Notes: a model not told the origin generated them from the letters alone. Shown: positions 46,710-61,700, numbered from the stretch's first letter. The stretch is 64,000 nucleotides of DNA from Lytechinus pictus (GCF_037042905.1 NC_087257.1:14172001-14236000); one strand, 5' to 3'. Translations and numbers: made by a program.

Positions 46710-49700
46710 GAGGGAGAGCCTAATAGAGGTAATAATTGTACCTTCGAAGAAGGTTACAGAATGTAGACTTTTAGAGTAAAAAATACCTGTTGGCAAATCC
46801 AAGTCCATGTAGGCAGGCTTAAAAAATCAGCAAAAATACAAAAGAACAACAAAGATGGAGCTATAGAATACAAAGTAAGCCCCAAAAGCTAAAGAGTTTG
46901 CAAATTATTCCACAATTATAGACGATTTGACCTGCACACTAGTTTTGCAAAATAATGAGAGGCATGCAGGACTAGGTAAAGAATGTGGGTTTGGGTGAAT
47001 TTCCAAAATTGAAGTTAAATAATCAAAGCCATAGTATAGTTGGCAAATCATGGAGTGGGCCTACTAAAGTGGCAAAAATCTATAGGCTCTACACCAGTCG
47101 GTAAAGTGCTTTACATGTAGATCTGAAAAGAACAGAACACAAGACTGGTAACCCGTGTTCAGCCATCTGCAGTTGGCAAATTCATGATGCCAAGTCAACA
47201 AGTTTGCAGTTGGCAAAAAACACACAAATGTCCTAAGTTTGTGATATTCAGACCAGAAAAGGGACATTTTGATTTTAAGGACTGTTATTAGAAATTCATG
47301 AAGAGAAGACAAATCTCACCAATCCACTAATGCGAACGTAAGCACGGATTGGAAATGTTTTATATTCAGACCTTAAAAGGAGGTATCACTTTAAGTAGTC
47401 ATGAAAAAGAAGCATAATTATGTCACTACATAAAAAATAACTCGAAGTGCGAGGAAATATAATTGGTGTGTATATTGACTTGAAAACAGGATGTTTTGGT
47501 ACAACAGAATTATATATCTCATTAAACAGACAATGCGAGCAGTAGGAATGATGAACACATAGGCCCCAAGCAAATCATGTTTCATAAAGATATAAAGTCT
47601 TATGTTATATAATATGATATATATAACAAGCAACACAATACCCACTTCCTTTACAGTATATACTGTATATGATATTATATAACATGATATATCATAATGT
47701 AATATAATATACAATCGTGTATAATAATGTATCCCCCCACTATGTTTCTATTTTTTTCCCCTCTTTTTTCTCATTTCCCCCGTTTTTTTTTTGCCAGCCG
47801 TAGTTATTCCACTGACTCGTTGAATAATTGTATGGGTATAGATTTGCATCTGGGGATTTCTTTTTTGTGAACCCTGATCGACCCACTTTACCCATTTAGA
47901 ATTATGGTCGAATAATAACCACCAATAAAAATAATAACAATTACGATAACTATATTGATTTGAGGATAATAATTAATTCATAGTAAACACGTGCAATAGT
48001 TACCGCTGCACATAAATAACAGGATAATGAAACAAACTTTTTTTTAATGGAGTACATGTATATCTACCTTTTTATTATTTCTTGATTTCTATTTGGGGAG
48101 CTTATTATTTTTTTTTTGGTAGTATTCCTCCAAAAGACTCCATAAAGGACTTCTGCTTGCAAAATCATATCATTTTCATCACTATAATTAATGATTAATA
48201 TTAAATTTGATTGTCATCAAATTCTGCAGAAATCCGCTGCGATCCTGTACCAATCCAAGTAGGTCTCCAGGCCCTCTGCAGTCATGGAAACCTGATGGGT
48301 TCTTTTTGCCATTTTTCTTGCATTGACGGATACTACCTGGAGGCGGATAACCATGCCACGTGCCAGCAAAGGAACTCGGGTTCTAAGCAAGGCGATTGGT
48401 CAAATCCAACTTCGAAATGCACAGGTATCTCTTTTCCAAATCTTACATTCATTGTCATGCATCGTTAGCCTAGGATTAGGAGTTCTTGCGAGGAAACATT
48501 TGTTTTTGGCCGGGCGCCAACATATTCAAAATTTCAAATGCAAATTTATTGGAGATTTGAACTGAAGCAAAGCAGACCATCAATCAATTGCAAATTTGAA
48601 ATGGAATGCGAGACTTTCAGTAGATTTGGGGGTAAATTTTAAGTGGAAACACTCAAAGGTCTCCTCCAAACCACTATTAGTCTGAAAATAAATACTGCAT
48701 CTCGAAGACGCAATGAGGTCTGGATGTGTACACTGCTGGACCAATTGGTATGAATGCAGGTTTTCGAGGACACTTTTAAACCGTACCTCGTTAGACTCGG
48801 AGTCGGAAGTGATCTTGTAGTCTCTGATAACATATCTTTCTTTTCCTGTTTATTTCTTTTCAAAATCGATAATTGTAGAGGTCCATTGTGATCCAGCCCC
48901 AGGAATAGAAAATGGCTTTCTATCATTTGGATTTTGCGACACGAGATATCTATCCCTCTGTGTTTACGAGTGTTCAGAGGGATACACCATTAGGAATCGC
49001 ATACTCCAGTGCATTGGGCAGCCTGGATCCAACTCAGCTTTCTGGATAGGACCAGGGGGCGATGGACCGGTGTGTGAAGGTATAGTAATTCTCTATAGCT
49101 TTGCTAGCTAAAAATAGTATCAGTCCTTTTCCATGGCTTGTGGTGCATGGTACGTGCTGACACTGCTGCATTATCTTTCTGCTATTCACGAAAATCTGTG
49201 TTTAGAACTAGTAGTTTTCTGAACCAGAACTATGAAATTATTGATCAGATAATAAGTACAATATAATACTAATAGATTAATTATTACCAGCAGTGTACAG
49301 ATGGGGAGGCAGGGGTCTTGGGGTGCCCCCCCTCCAAAAAAAAAATTGATATAGATTTACGACCAAGAAAAAAAGAGAATAAAGAAAAGAAAAGGGAGAA
49401 GGGTGAAATATTATGTCAACATCTAATACAATATTAATTATATTGATGTTTGTCTCGCCTGCACAGCAGAGCGAGACTACATGCAGGCGCCGCTTTTCCG
49501 ACGGTGGAGGCGGCATCAACATCAAATCTTAACCTAAGGTTAAAATTTTGAAATGTCATTATAACTTAGAAATATATGAACCTAGTTCATGAAACTTATA
49601 CACACAAAAGTAATGAAGTATTACTTAACATCCTGCCTGAGTTTCAGGTCACATGACCAAGTCAAAGGTATTTTAGGGTCAATGAACTTTGGGCATGTGA

Positions 49701-52700
49701 GGGGTATTTGTTGAATTTCCATCGTAACTTGAGAATTGTATGGAGCTAGTTCATAAGGCTTGGACATAAGAATAAGCAAGTATCACTGAACATCCTGTGT
49801 GAGTTTCAGGTTACATGTCTGAGATCAAAGGTCATTTAGGGTCAATGAACTTTGGTCATGTTGTGGTTATTTGTTGAATTAGCAACATAACTCTAGGTGG
49901 ATCTTTTCTGGAAACATAGACACGGTAATCAAGACTGAAGTATAAATTATTGTTTTGCACACATCTTTGATAATATTATCATGGTCAAAGGTCCTTTTGG
50001 GTCAATGGACATAGTATTTTATTATCATATATAAATGTTTACCTTTGTGAATAATTATTCAATAGCTGTTTTCAAAGTCAGCACTGCTGCTATATCGAAT
50101 CGCGTAGTGCGGGCGAGACTGCCAGAGGCGTTCCACTTGTTTGTAATAAAAATGTTGAAATGTTTGTTTGCTTGCTCACACCTTGTTATTAAATTTTACC
50201 TGATATACTATATCTGGCCCCCTCAAAAGTTTTGTCTCGTTATGCAACTGATTTTTAGGAGAGAAAGAGGAGAGCTTGCAGTTTTTCTTGGAAATGTTTG
50301 AAAAATATGATGGAGCTTGGAAATCAATGAAAATCTCGAAAACAAATACGCTAGAAAATTAATGCATCTCATTAAAATTCTGCAAAGAGATAGTGAAAAT
50401 AGGGGTTTTTCCCCTTTTTTTGTTTATTTATTTTCATTTATTTATTTACTTATTCATTTATTTATTTATTTATTTATGTGTTAACTATTAATTTATTTCT
50501 TTATTCATTTATTGTTTTTTGGGGGGTGAGGTATGCAATAGATAATCATTATCGCTGGTGGATTAAAAGAGATAGGCCTGTCGCCTGACACAAATGTTGA
50601 CTGGGATAACTTAAAGGCAAGTTTGTCAGCCGCCCCTATACCCACTCGCACCATTATCACAGCTCACCTTCACTCATACAACCACGGACGTACAAGGGCG
50701 AATGAAGGGGCCGGGTGGGAAGAGGTTCAGAACAATAATTATTACAATTTTTGCATTTTATTGTCATTATTTCTAGTACAAACTTGTGACATACCGCCGC
50801 TTTATGCTATCCTTGAGGTAACCAATGGGACCTGTGAAGAATCTTCCTCTGTACCAGTCAATGAAATATGTTCCTTTGGATGCGTGAATGGATATGCTTT
50901 GAAAGGGGATGGCGTTATTCAGTGTGGCCTGGATGGATCCTGGTTGCAACCAATTCCAGAATGTGAACGTAATAAAGGCATACTTTATTTTTACGTAACA
51001 GGATAACTATTTTGACAGTTATGGATTAATGAACAGTCTTGCTCTTTTATTCTAATAAATTTGCAGTCAAATCTTTGATGGTGTGGGTGCAGGTGAAGGA
51101 TTTGTATGATCTATTAAATAATATTATCTTTAAAGAAAATAAAAGATATCCAATCCAGTTTTTACTGGTTCAGAAACCATGGGCTAGTAGTTATGATCTA
51201 AACAAAACAACATTTTTTGTTGTTATTCTTTATGTAAGAAAACCAGATTAAATTTGAATATGCTTTTGAAATTCTTACTTCAATGATTGCTTCATTTTTT
51301 TTCCATCAAAATTTGTTTGATGCTAAAAAGCTTAGACGAGTAAATACTGTTTTTATCGAGTGAATGACAAGCATATTCATTATTGATTCATGAATGTAAT
51401 GCAGACACTCTTGCAAAAAAAAAAATTATAAAACTAACAGGCAATTTAAAAATGGAAATAATTACATATCTCTGTCTTCAAGGAATCAACAGTATGCAAT
51501 GAAATAGCTTTGACAAATCTGATGTAAATCCCATAACTGTGTTTGTAGCTATCACTTGTCCCCCAATACCGGAGCCTATGAATGGAGGAATTAATGGATG
51601 CCCTCTTCAGATAAATGTTGAGTATGGATCTACCTGCACTGTCTTCTGTGACATTGGGTTCAAGCCTATCAATGAAAGCGATCCTGTTCAACGTACCTGT
51701 GACAAAGATGAAGATAACATAGGATTTTGGAATGAGGGTGGAATCGTAGCATGTGCTGGTAAGTTCTAAAGCCCATTCAGGTTGTAACATCTTACCCTTG
51801 GCATAATGTGTTGCAAAACATTTATGATAATTAGGTTCTTTCTCTAATTTCAATTTGGAATTGATGTAATTTAGATATTAATGATGATAATAATACTAGA
51901 TATATAATGATAATAATAATGATGATAATGATAACAATAATTAAAAATAATAATGATAATCATGATAATGATAATTATGATAATGATAATAATAATCATA
52001 ATAATAATCATAATCATGATAATGATAATTATGATAATGATAATAATAATGATAATAATAATAACAATGATAATGACAATAATAATAATGATAATAATAC
52101 ATCATCATCATCATAATACTACTTCATAATATATTGTTGTACGGAATAAAGTAAAAAACAAAAATCCTCTAAAAATGCATCAATCATGCCCAATTGAACG
52201 AGACAATATTGCTCTATCGTCTACAGTAAATTTTTGAATGCCATATAAGTCTGATGTGGCCTAGACTTGAACTCGCGCCCATCTGGTTGTGAGGCGCACG
52301 CTCTACAAAGCGAATCAAGACACCGGTGTAATTATAATGTGATGTGGTATTATAGCATTAAGCTCCCAGGATTCCAACACGAATACAGCACACTTAAATT
52401 ATGACGGAGGTTTGCATGACAGTTTCGAGAATATATGTAATTTAAGTTCATTTTGTATTCTTATTCTGCTTTCAGCTGTGACTTGCCTCCCACTGTCTGA
52501 TCCTGTCAACGGTGAAATAGAATCATGTACAATTGATGGATCAAGCACCAACACCAGTCACATTCAACGTTATAACACAGTTTGCAGGACGTCCTGCGAC
52601 CTTGGCTACACCGCACAGTACAGCATCACTCGGAGATGTATAGAGGATGGATCTTGGGATGGCATCGATCAGCACTGCCAAGGTCTTTATTTATTCCTTT

Positions 52701-55700
52701 CTTGATATAGTTAGACGTAATGGCCCGTATTCTGAACTCGGGTTTAAATTAAACCCTGGCTTAAAGTTGTGGTTTGGAACAAATCCCTAACAGCACACGT
52801 CTAATCTATTAACGCATAGGACACCGAAATTGTTTATAATTGTCTGGAAATCATTGATGAAGTATTGTAAGTAGACTTCTTCACTATGAAGCAAAAGGAA
52901 ACGAAATTGTAAACATAAGAAATATACAATATAAACTTAATTTTTGAATTTTTGGCTCCCCATAATTTTAGCACAGACTTAGACTGTGGTCTAAGTTAAA
53001 CCTGACTTCAGAATACGGGCCAATTTAACCCTCATCCACAAGTCCAAACGGACTTTACTATGGTTAGTCATATAATAGCGAAAATGAAATGTAAATGAAA
53101 AAATCATCATGCCTGTATAATATCTAGAAAGTAAAGTTATATTCAAACACCCATTTTTGTGGATGTGTGATTGATGGGACGGGGGGGGGGGGGTCTCTAC
53201 AGAAGTAGCTTGCCATTTATAAGCGCTGCCCCCTCTTCTTCCCCAGTTGCCAGCACACAAAAAACCATGAGCAAGAGCTTGTTAATAATTTTGGATTGTT
53301 CAATCGAGTGTTTTTTTATATGTAAAATATATTAGCATGAATATTTCTCTCATGACACTTCCTCACTCTTAGATGAAACCAGTCCGGATATTAACTGTCC
53401 ATCAGACAGAATTTTGTGTGCAGACTTCAACCAACTTGAGGCAACATTTGAAGCTAGCCTTTGGGAGCCTGTTCTTGTAAGTAAACTAATTTCATGGTAT
53501 TTATAATCCTCGATGTCAATGTCTACTGTGTCGGAAAGTAAAAACGCTGTTCAACATGTATTACATTTAAGTTTACTATTTGAAACTTAAAGTAGTTGTT
53601 TAAAAGTTTAAGAGGCAACAATGAATAATTTATTGAAGTTTAAATATGAAAAATGAACTTTGCTGGTCAAGTTTTTTAATAATTGATTATAGATTGTTGA
53701 ACAACTACTGTAAGGTTCATATATTAAACAGTGCTGTATAAAAATCTTATACAGAATTTTTACTATGTACATCGTTACCAATGTCCCTAATTGTGGGACA
53801 TGACACTATTGTTCTTAAGTTGGCAATATTTTCAAGGTATCTTTGCTAAAGGTAAAGTCAAGATTTCTTAAATTGCATCATGTGTTTGACTACATATTAC
53901 CTTTAGCAGTGACAAACATTTATCTCTCTTTGATTTCAGAATAAGAAAGTTAATATAAAGTCGTTAAGCCTAGATCAGGGCCCCGTCTTACTAAGAGTTA
54001 TGATTGATCCAATCAATGGTAACTCTGTGGAAATCCATCAGTGTCGTGATTTCTTCTGCAGAAAATTTGCAAAATGTCAATTGTAAACAGAGGAGAACAC
54101 ACCAAATTGTCTAGAAATCAATGAATTAAGGGATATACATTCATATCGAGACATTTTTTTAACAAACATGCATTTTATATGTTGACTTTGCTGGTTTTCC
54201 ATAGTTGCGATTGATTGGATCAATCGCAACTCTGTGTAAGATGGGCCCCTGGTCAACGCCTAGTCTGCAGACACAGACCCTGATTGAAACTTTGATCAAC
54301 AAGTGTGTCTCCACGCACAGACTAGCACATAAATCTTGCAATTTACATCAATAACTGGGATATACTCATTTGATTTGCTAGTTCATTACGATTAACTTGC
54401 ACGCCGAATAAAAGTACACAATTTTCCTGCGCGCGCGCAGCATCTCCCTACCCACGCACTATCCCAAGATCATCACGCAAAAAGGCGTCCATTTTCTCTT
54501 TTACTTTCGCCTGCCGCCGTGATCAGACGTTAGCTAAGTACACTCCCACTTTACTATAAAAAGTGTCCGTTTTTTACATATTTATCTATGTATTTACAGC
54601 CTATTTCAATCCTTTGCCTTTTTGCTTTAGATTGATTTCATTTATATCATAGTGCATGGAGCATTCGTGTTATTATTCACGTTTTTCTTTAAATAAACTT
54701 GTGAGTTCCGAACGTCAGTTTCGTTTTTCTCACAGACGGGTTGCTTCCGCTTCCCTTACCCGTAGCTCCGCGCACTATTCCTGCTTGCCGCAGGCATTGA
54801 TACGACGCCAAATCTTTTTAATTCTTTATTATTCTTGACTTGCACCTTTGCCTCGTCTTGAATTGAATTGATTTTATTTCCTCCCCACAGCTTAGGCTAA
54901 GGGACAGATAGGAGCGTCGTCCTTGTTTGTTCTTAAACTTGTTTTCAACTTGTTCCTTTGTGAGTTGGTTGATTGTCTCAATCAATCTTTTGTTTTTGTT
55001 TGATTAATTGATTGATTGATTAGTTAATGAATTAATGAATTGTTAATTAAGCGATTGGTTAATTGTTTAATTATTAATTAATTTCAATAATTATTTTTGT
55101 ATTGAAATTTTTTTTTTTAGACTTATTGTCTTTAAAAAAAAATTTCTCTTAAATTTTTTTGGGAAGCCCCCCTGTTTTCTATTAGCGTCCTTTAAAAAAG
55201 TTTCGCTAATGAGTTTTCGGCTTCCAGTTTAAGGAAAGTAAGTTTTTACGTCTTCCTTTCAGATCAGCTCCTTTACTTATTTCTTTTGACCCTCCTTTTT
55301 GTTCTTTCAGCTAAGAACTTACCAGGTAGATGAGCTCTTTTGACTCATCTCCTGATGACTCCAAACCTGACGCTGGGAGAGAACCAGACATGGTATTATT
55401 GTTCCCGTGATCAGCGGCGGTGAGTATGAGGGCAAGAGAGTGAGACCCTTTGCGATGGGCTCTATAAAAGGTGGAACCGTGGAGTTGCGTCCACGTGCCT
55501 GAAAGGTGATAGCCAAGGCTCCCTCGACGGGACCTGAACCTATTTTGGGGAGTGTGGTACTAGGATAGAAAACTTCACTCCTCCAGGGCTGCTTTACCCA
55601 CCGGCTATCGGGTCCAACAAGTCCGGGTTAAGAGCATGGGACTCTTTTCCCGGCACAGACTAGGCTCGATGCTTTGTCAGTCTCCTTCAGGGAGCATTAG

Positions 55701-58700
55701 CAAAGGGCTACCAGCCCCTAGTCGCTAGAGACACGTGAGCTCGACTCCGTCAATCTCACGATTATCTGATCAGGGTGGAACCGTGGAATCGCGTCCACGT
55801 GCCCTTAAAGGTGGAACCGTGTAATTAGCGTTCATGTGCCTAAACGGCTTGATCAGATTTGGGTGATTTTTCTCATGCGAGATATCACGTCCCCCCTGTC
55901 TCTTGTGCCCTCTTCTGCCCCCCGGCAGGGGCCGCATAGAAGAGGAAGAAGAAGAAATTCTAGGTTGCTAACCCCGCTTCGCGGGCAGACCCTTTCTTTC
56001 TAATTCTTGTGCCGATGGTCAGGCGTCGTAACTTCATGTTACAACAGAACGCCCTCGAGCATCACGGATTTTTATCCTCATGCTCTCTGTCAGCTAAAAC
56101 CGCCGTGTCAAACACCAGGCAGGTCAAGCAGACATTCGCCATCTGACACCTCGGAGAGTCACCGGCAATTTCATGATTCGCCGGCGCACGCACCTGCAAG
56201 GGAAATTCCCGCTAATACACAGATGTTATCGACATACGGGCATCGCCCCCCATTATGTCACCAGACTCCCGATAATTGTGGGTCACGCGTCGCAACTCTC
56301 ATGTTGCTTCACACGCCCACGAGCAGTGCGGGTAAATTCCCCCACGCTTCATGTCAGCCTCAGCCGCCGTGTCAAGCACCGGGCAGGCCAAGCAGACATT
56401 CGCCATCTCATACCTCGGAGAGTCACCGGCAATTTCATGATTCGCCGGCTCACGCACCTGCAAGGGAAATTCCCGCTAATACACAGGTGTTATCGACATA
56501 CGGGCATCGCCCCCATTATGTCACCAGACTCCCGCTTCATGTCAGCTTTAGCCGCCGTGCTAAGCACCGTGCGGTTCAAGCAGTCACCTGCCCTCTCACG
56601 CCGGGCTTTTATTGAAACGCTGTTCACCTACACGGTGACCCCGTTTCCATGCAGGTGCTTCCAACATACGGCTTTCAAGCCAACATGTCGGCAAGCTCTC
56701 GATGACCGACGGCTGGACGTTGCATCCTTACAGGTTGCATCAACACGTCCCGAGCATTACGGGTTCTTACCCTCGTGTTTTCCGTCATTACAGACCGCTG
56801 CTATGCGACGGCTGGGCTTATCAACAGCCTCCTACCAGCCACCGGCCCTTTTCTTTGAAATTGCCGGCCCCCTTTTCACCCGCACGGGTGTTTTCATGAT
56901 ATGCACAGGTGCTGCTGACGTATGGGTCTCACCCAGCAAGTCGGCAAGCCCCCGTATGTCGCTGGTTGGTCGCTGCAGCCGCTTGGCTGTTTTCTGTCGG
57001 TCTTATTGCCGGTGACGGGCAATCGAGCGGATTGAGTTTCTCCCGCCAGCCCGCACTCCGGGGAGCCGTCGGCGAGTTCACCTGCATGGGTATCCCCCAT
57101 TAATATGCAGGTACTCCCGAATTCGCCCTCTACGTCAAGCCTCACAGTTTGACCGGGCATCGCTTTCGGCAACGGCTCTTTCAGCGGTAACTCTCTCCAT
57201 TCTACCCCCTAGGCGGGCCTGTAGATTGGAGGTAAGATTTTCTAACATACCGCATGCCTTCCTTCTCTCATGAGAATGTTTGGCTGTTTTTGAGAGGGCA
57301 ACCTATCACGCCCGGGGACCGTCCGCCCAGGCGACGGGACCGTCAGCTTTTGGCCTGAACCTCACTTTCTATACGAAAGTAAGGGTGCCCTGTCTTTACT
57401 TTTAACTCCTTCTCTTCCTTGTAAGGTTAGAGTCAGGGCTAGTACAGACACCCGTCGCCGAGCTTATGAGCATAAATATCGGATCTGAATGTCACGGCGA
57501 TTAATAGTTCTCCTATACTTAATAATCGCTATGCCTTCACCACCCGGTGCATTATGGTTATTTTGTAACCTATTTGTCTCGTATTCGGGCGGCTCGTGCG
57601 AGCCCTGCCCGAGCTGCCATCATCGGTCGTCACCCCGGACCCCGCCGGCAGCACCCGCACCGAACGCCCGGAGGGAATCGGCTATTTATATGCCAGATAC
57701 CCCTCATGTTGACATTCACAACTTGTTCCCCGAGTCTTTCCCGGTCGGGTAAGCATCATCTCGGTGGAAAGAAACAGCCATATATCTCTTTAGATTGTCG
57801 GCTGTGTGCGTGCGTTCAGGCTTGTTTCAAGCCCCAGGTTTTTTTTTTTGTGGGCATTTCTATGCCTACTTCCTGGACGCACCCACCGTGCCGGGTCGGC
57901 GAGTTCACACCAAACTGTCCGCCACCAGGCCATCGGTCGAGCTCAAACAGTCTATCCGATAGACTGCCCTCTATGTGGGTCAAGCTTGCGGGCGTCTCCG
58001 CCGCTTCCTCGTGTGGAGTGGGCTCCGGTCGATGCATTTACCGTGCCCGTGTGTCGAGTTGTCTTCTTTTTAGAAGCTTTTTCAATCGGCACACTTGAGT
58101 CGCCTCGCAGGCTGCTTTCATCCTCCTTCCATGCTATGTATGTGACCATGGTCACTGCGTGACCGAGGATGATGTAATCGTGGTGGATATACATTTATGT
58201 ATAAAATGTATACGTGTGTGTATGCATACTTATGCCTGTCTAACCACGATCACCACGACCCGTTTTCTCTCGGGCCGACTGTGGATGAGTCCCTCCATGA
58301 AAGTGATTTACTTTTCTTCTTTTTAGAAGCTTAGATTCTCATCCCCCGCTGCTTAGGGCGTCATTTTTGCCGCCCCCGCAGTTTCTCGGAACTCCTTATC
58401 TTACCGATATCGGACTGTTCCATGCTGTTGCAACCGGCGCCGGCGGTGCTTGCCCTTGCGATCACCAGAGAAACCAGGCCTTGTGGCTGTTTTCGTAAAC
58501 AACTGGTTCTCATCGCAGACTGAGGGAAATATTGGTGATTATTTTCCTCAAGTCGCCTTTCTCCTCCGCTTGTTTCGTCAAGCGAGGACTTAGACACTCT
58601 TAGCCAGTTTCCGTCCCTAACCTTGATAGGACAGGGCCGTTGTTACCTCACTCGATTCCGTCGGGAACGTAACTGTTGAGGTATCATGTCTGGCGTTGTC

Positions 58701-61700
58701 TGTTGGTTCAGAACATCTTGACCGACATCTCTTGATCATCGTTTACACGTAAGATCATGACAGAGACATTGTTCGCCAGCTCATCTCTGGCGTACGCTTG
58801 CTGCGACTAGGGATTACTCCGCTCAGCGGACATCCATCGTAGCCTATAGTCTTACGGACCCTCTCGGCGATGGTGGCTTCAGCCAAACCACCGCCCACCT
58901 CTCCCGCCGCGGGCACTGCACCCTCGGGCGGGTGTTTTATTTAGTACGGGAGAAAAGGGATCCGTTGTCTATCACACTTATTATGTCGTGATGCGTGCCG
59001 CGTTTTTCTCCGACACGCCCGTTTGAGCTGCTTTGACCAGACTGTTCTATTCTACATAGACAGCAGGTCCGTGGCATTTTCTTATTAACAGAATGGCACT
59101 CAGTCGCTTTTCTCGATACATTGACTGCCTTACGAGTGGTTTACTTCAACCTTACTCTCTGTCGTTCCATGTCCTTTTCGGACCGCTGGAAACGTCCTGC
59201 CACAGCTCTCTATCAGAATTCTGCAGATGCTCTGCCCTCACGCATTTGAGACAGATATCGAATTCTGGGCGCCTTCTCCCACGCGGGGGCTTCTGAGATA
59301 TCTCGCATTCCTTACGTTTGCATGGTTGCGGCTTGGCTTAAATCATTAAGCCGGTGACTTGACCGTGGCTTTTATTAGCCCCGCTGTCGCCTTCTCAGAT
59401 TGATTGATGGATCACTTACTGAACCGTACAAGTTTCAGTCTTCCGATCACGATTCTTGTCGAAATTTTCAACAAAATCGGATAGTTTTTTGATCATCGGC
59501 AATTATCATCTCTGGTTACGTATGATTAATACCATCAATCCGAATCTTACAACCTCTTAAGTTTTTCTCAAACGTTGAGCTTGTATGGCTTAGTCCGTCA
59601 TGGCACCTGTCGGTCGTTCTTGACGCTTGACTAACTTCCTCTTGGGTCGGTTTTCAGGGTATCTTTTGTATGTCTATCAGTCGAGATCCCTCCTGTATCT
59701 GTTTATATATAACCATTTACAGTACAAAGCTTTGCATACTTATGCATTGCTCCCGGACCGTTGCCGGGATTGGCTTAGATTAGGTGTTACTTCTAACCCT
59801 CGTCTTTGTTTGCCATTCTTCAGACAATTCCCAACTCTGTGCAGTTGGTTGTTTTGTCGCGCGAGCCGTTTGCGGCAGCTTCTCGAGACATCTTTTCACG
59901 CTGGATTGTTGAAACGATCAAGTCAGTTGGTGATGATGTTCTCCTTCTGACACTAGGCCGAGGGCCCATGATACTATAGTATCATTCTTCTTGGGCTCTT
60001 TCTATGGAATCGTCGTATACGACATCTTGAGGACCGCCTTTTTGGCGCTCTTCTAATTCCTTGTTCTTAAGGACCTTTCTTCACATGAGGCCTTATTAAC
60101 CTCCTCTGTCCTTAAGGCAGCGGCCTTTCGTGTCTTCATCTCCCTATTTTTGTACGCACTTTCTTAGTCTAGACATGCCTCCCTTCACGTTGAATCCGTG
60201 TTGGTCTAGCAAATCAAATGAGTATATCCCAGTTATTGATGTAAATTATGAAAATACTTACCATGATTTTCTTATTTACGAGATAACTGGATATACTCAT
60301 TTGAACCCTCCCACCGACCCCTCGCCTTGTGTGGCAACATGTCTTGCGTTCAGGCTCATGAGAGGAAATGGACGCCTTTTTGCGTGATGATCTTGGGATA
60401 GTGCGTGCGTAGGGAGATGCTGCGCGCGCGCAGGAAAAATTGTGTACTTTTATTTGGCGTGCAAGTTAATCGTAATGAACTAGCAAATCAAATGAGTATA
60501 TCCAGTTATCTCGTAAATAAGAAAATCATGGTAAGTATTTTCATAGTTTCAATTAGGGCCTTCAGTACACAAGGCGTAATAGACTGCATATTCAGACCCC
60601 TAACTCGAGTGAAGGGTTTGCCAAGCAGACTAGTCCATACCTCAGTATCATTAGGCACCAGCTATAGGTTAATTGTGGGAAACTCCCTGGAATATTTCGC
60701 TATGTTGAATGTAGTAAGTCCCTTGAGTCCCTTTCAAGTAAAGTTTTAGATTGACATAAGTCAATTTCATATTTTTTCCCTTTCAAGAAATAACATAATA
60801 ACTAGTTCTAAAAAAGGTCAGAATTCTCTTCAGCCTTAGCACCAGTAACAAGGTCAGAATTCTCTTCAGCCTTAGCACGATGAACACTAGAGATAGAGTG
60901 TGTACGTGTTTACCGTAGGCCTATATGTAATTATTATTAGAGACACGAACATATATGCTTGGTTTTATTATTTTCCTGGTGACAGGTAATAACTCTATAC
61001 ATATAATACGTGCCTAGTAATGATGTAGCAAGTGGTGATTACATTTTCTTTATTCGTAATATTAAGGCAACCGATGCTGGAAATAGTCTGACAGCTTACC
61101 TTTACAGCATTAACTCAGAGACTGTAAATGGAACCATACCAACTACCGTGGCAGAAGGAGAACATACAATAGAGTACCAGGCTACTGATGTTGCAGGGAA
61201 TCATGAATCCTGTTCATTCACTCTAGATGTCAAAGGTTTGATTCCAATGCAAAGAATATATCATTTGTGATTACATGCACCCACACACACACACACCATC
61301 ACCCACACATCCCCACAGCACAGATACAAGCAGCAGTCTAAAGGTCTAAACTCAGTATTTCAATTCACTTAATTGTTATTTGTATAAACATGTATGATTG
61401 CGTCTGGTTTATATTTCTATCCCAGGTAATAATTCCCCCCTTTTTTTTTTTGGGGGGGGGTTAAATAATTGACTGATATTTTTTAATTGACAATTTAGAA
61501 AGTCATTTCACAAAAGAGCAGGAGTATATGGAAACATCAAATCTTTATGAAAATTATTCATTCAAAAGGAATAAAAATTATTGATTCTATGTAAATAGCT
61601 GCCCAAGAATCATTGCTTAATAGGATAATGGTTATTTTTTTCATTCTGTGAATTATCTGCCCCCCTCCCCTTGGGTTGGTGTTGGTTATTTGGTAAAATC

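Larger units (their letters stand above)
54340..60544 (+). mobile_element. 6.2-kb DIRS-like tyrosine-recombinase retrotransposon (decayed or non-autonomous)
   Basis: The outer ends are inverted repeats sharing ~140 bp (54,352-54,494 against 60,365-60,503). Near the right end, an internal complementary region at 60,206-60,303 reads as the inverse of the left 42 bp fused to the inverse of the right 56 bp. This defines the element ends and is the hallmark of DIRS, which replicate through a circular intermediate and lack target-site duplication. The interior is GC-richer than the host. No intact Gag, RT, RNase H, methyltransferase or recombinase frame is present. A possible RNase H relic (IDSRSVAF then LINRM across a shift) lies near 59,052-59,097. 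It sits wholly in the intron splitting HYR 2. Confidence 0.88.

Noticed and set aside
46413-46766. Lys/Glu/Arg-rich protein (and its Phe/Leu/Ser mirror)
   Set aside because: Pure translation of a GAAA microsatellite.
51907-52116. Asn/Asp-rich open frame
   Set aside because: Translation of the AAT/GAT microsatellite within an intron.
56007-57015. Two long overlapping frames as host genes
   Set aside because: They lie inside the DIRS element and owe their length to a 264-bp, multiple-of-three repeat. No domain could be recognised.
57547-58162. 183-aa and 118-aa frames as genes
   Set aside because: Overlapping frames in GC-rich DIRS interior, with no recombinase, RT or methyltransferase motif visible.
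61018-61066. Longer second-half HYR exon starting at 61,018
   Set aside because: It would enter in the wrong phase for the donor at 53,476 and insert residues where HYR modules continue directly into A-x-D.
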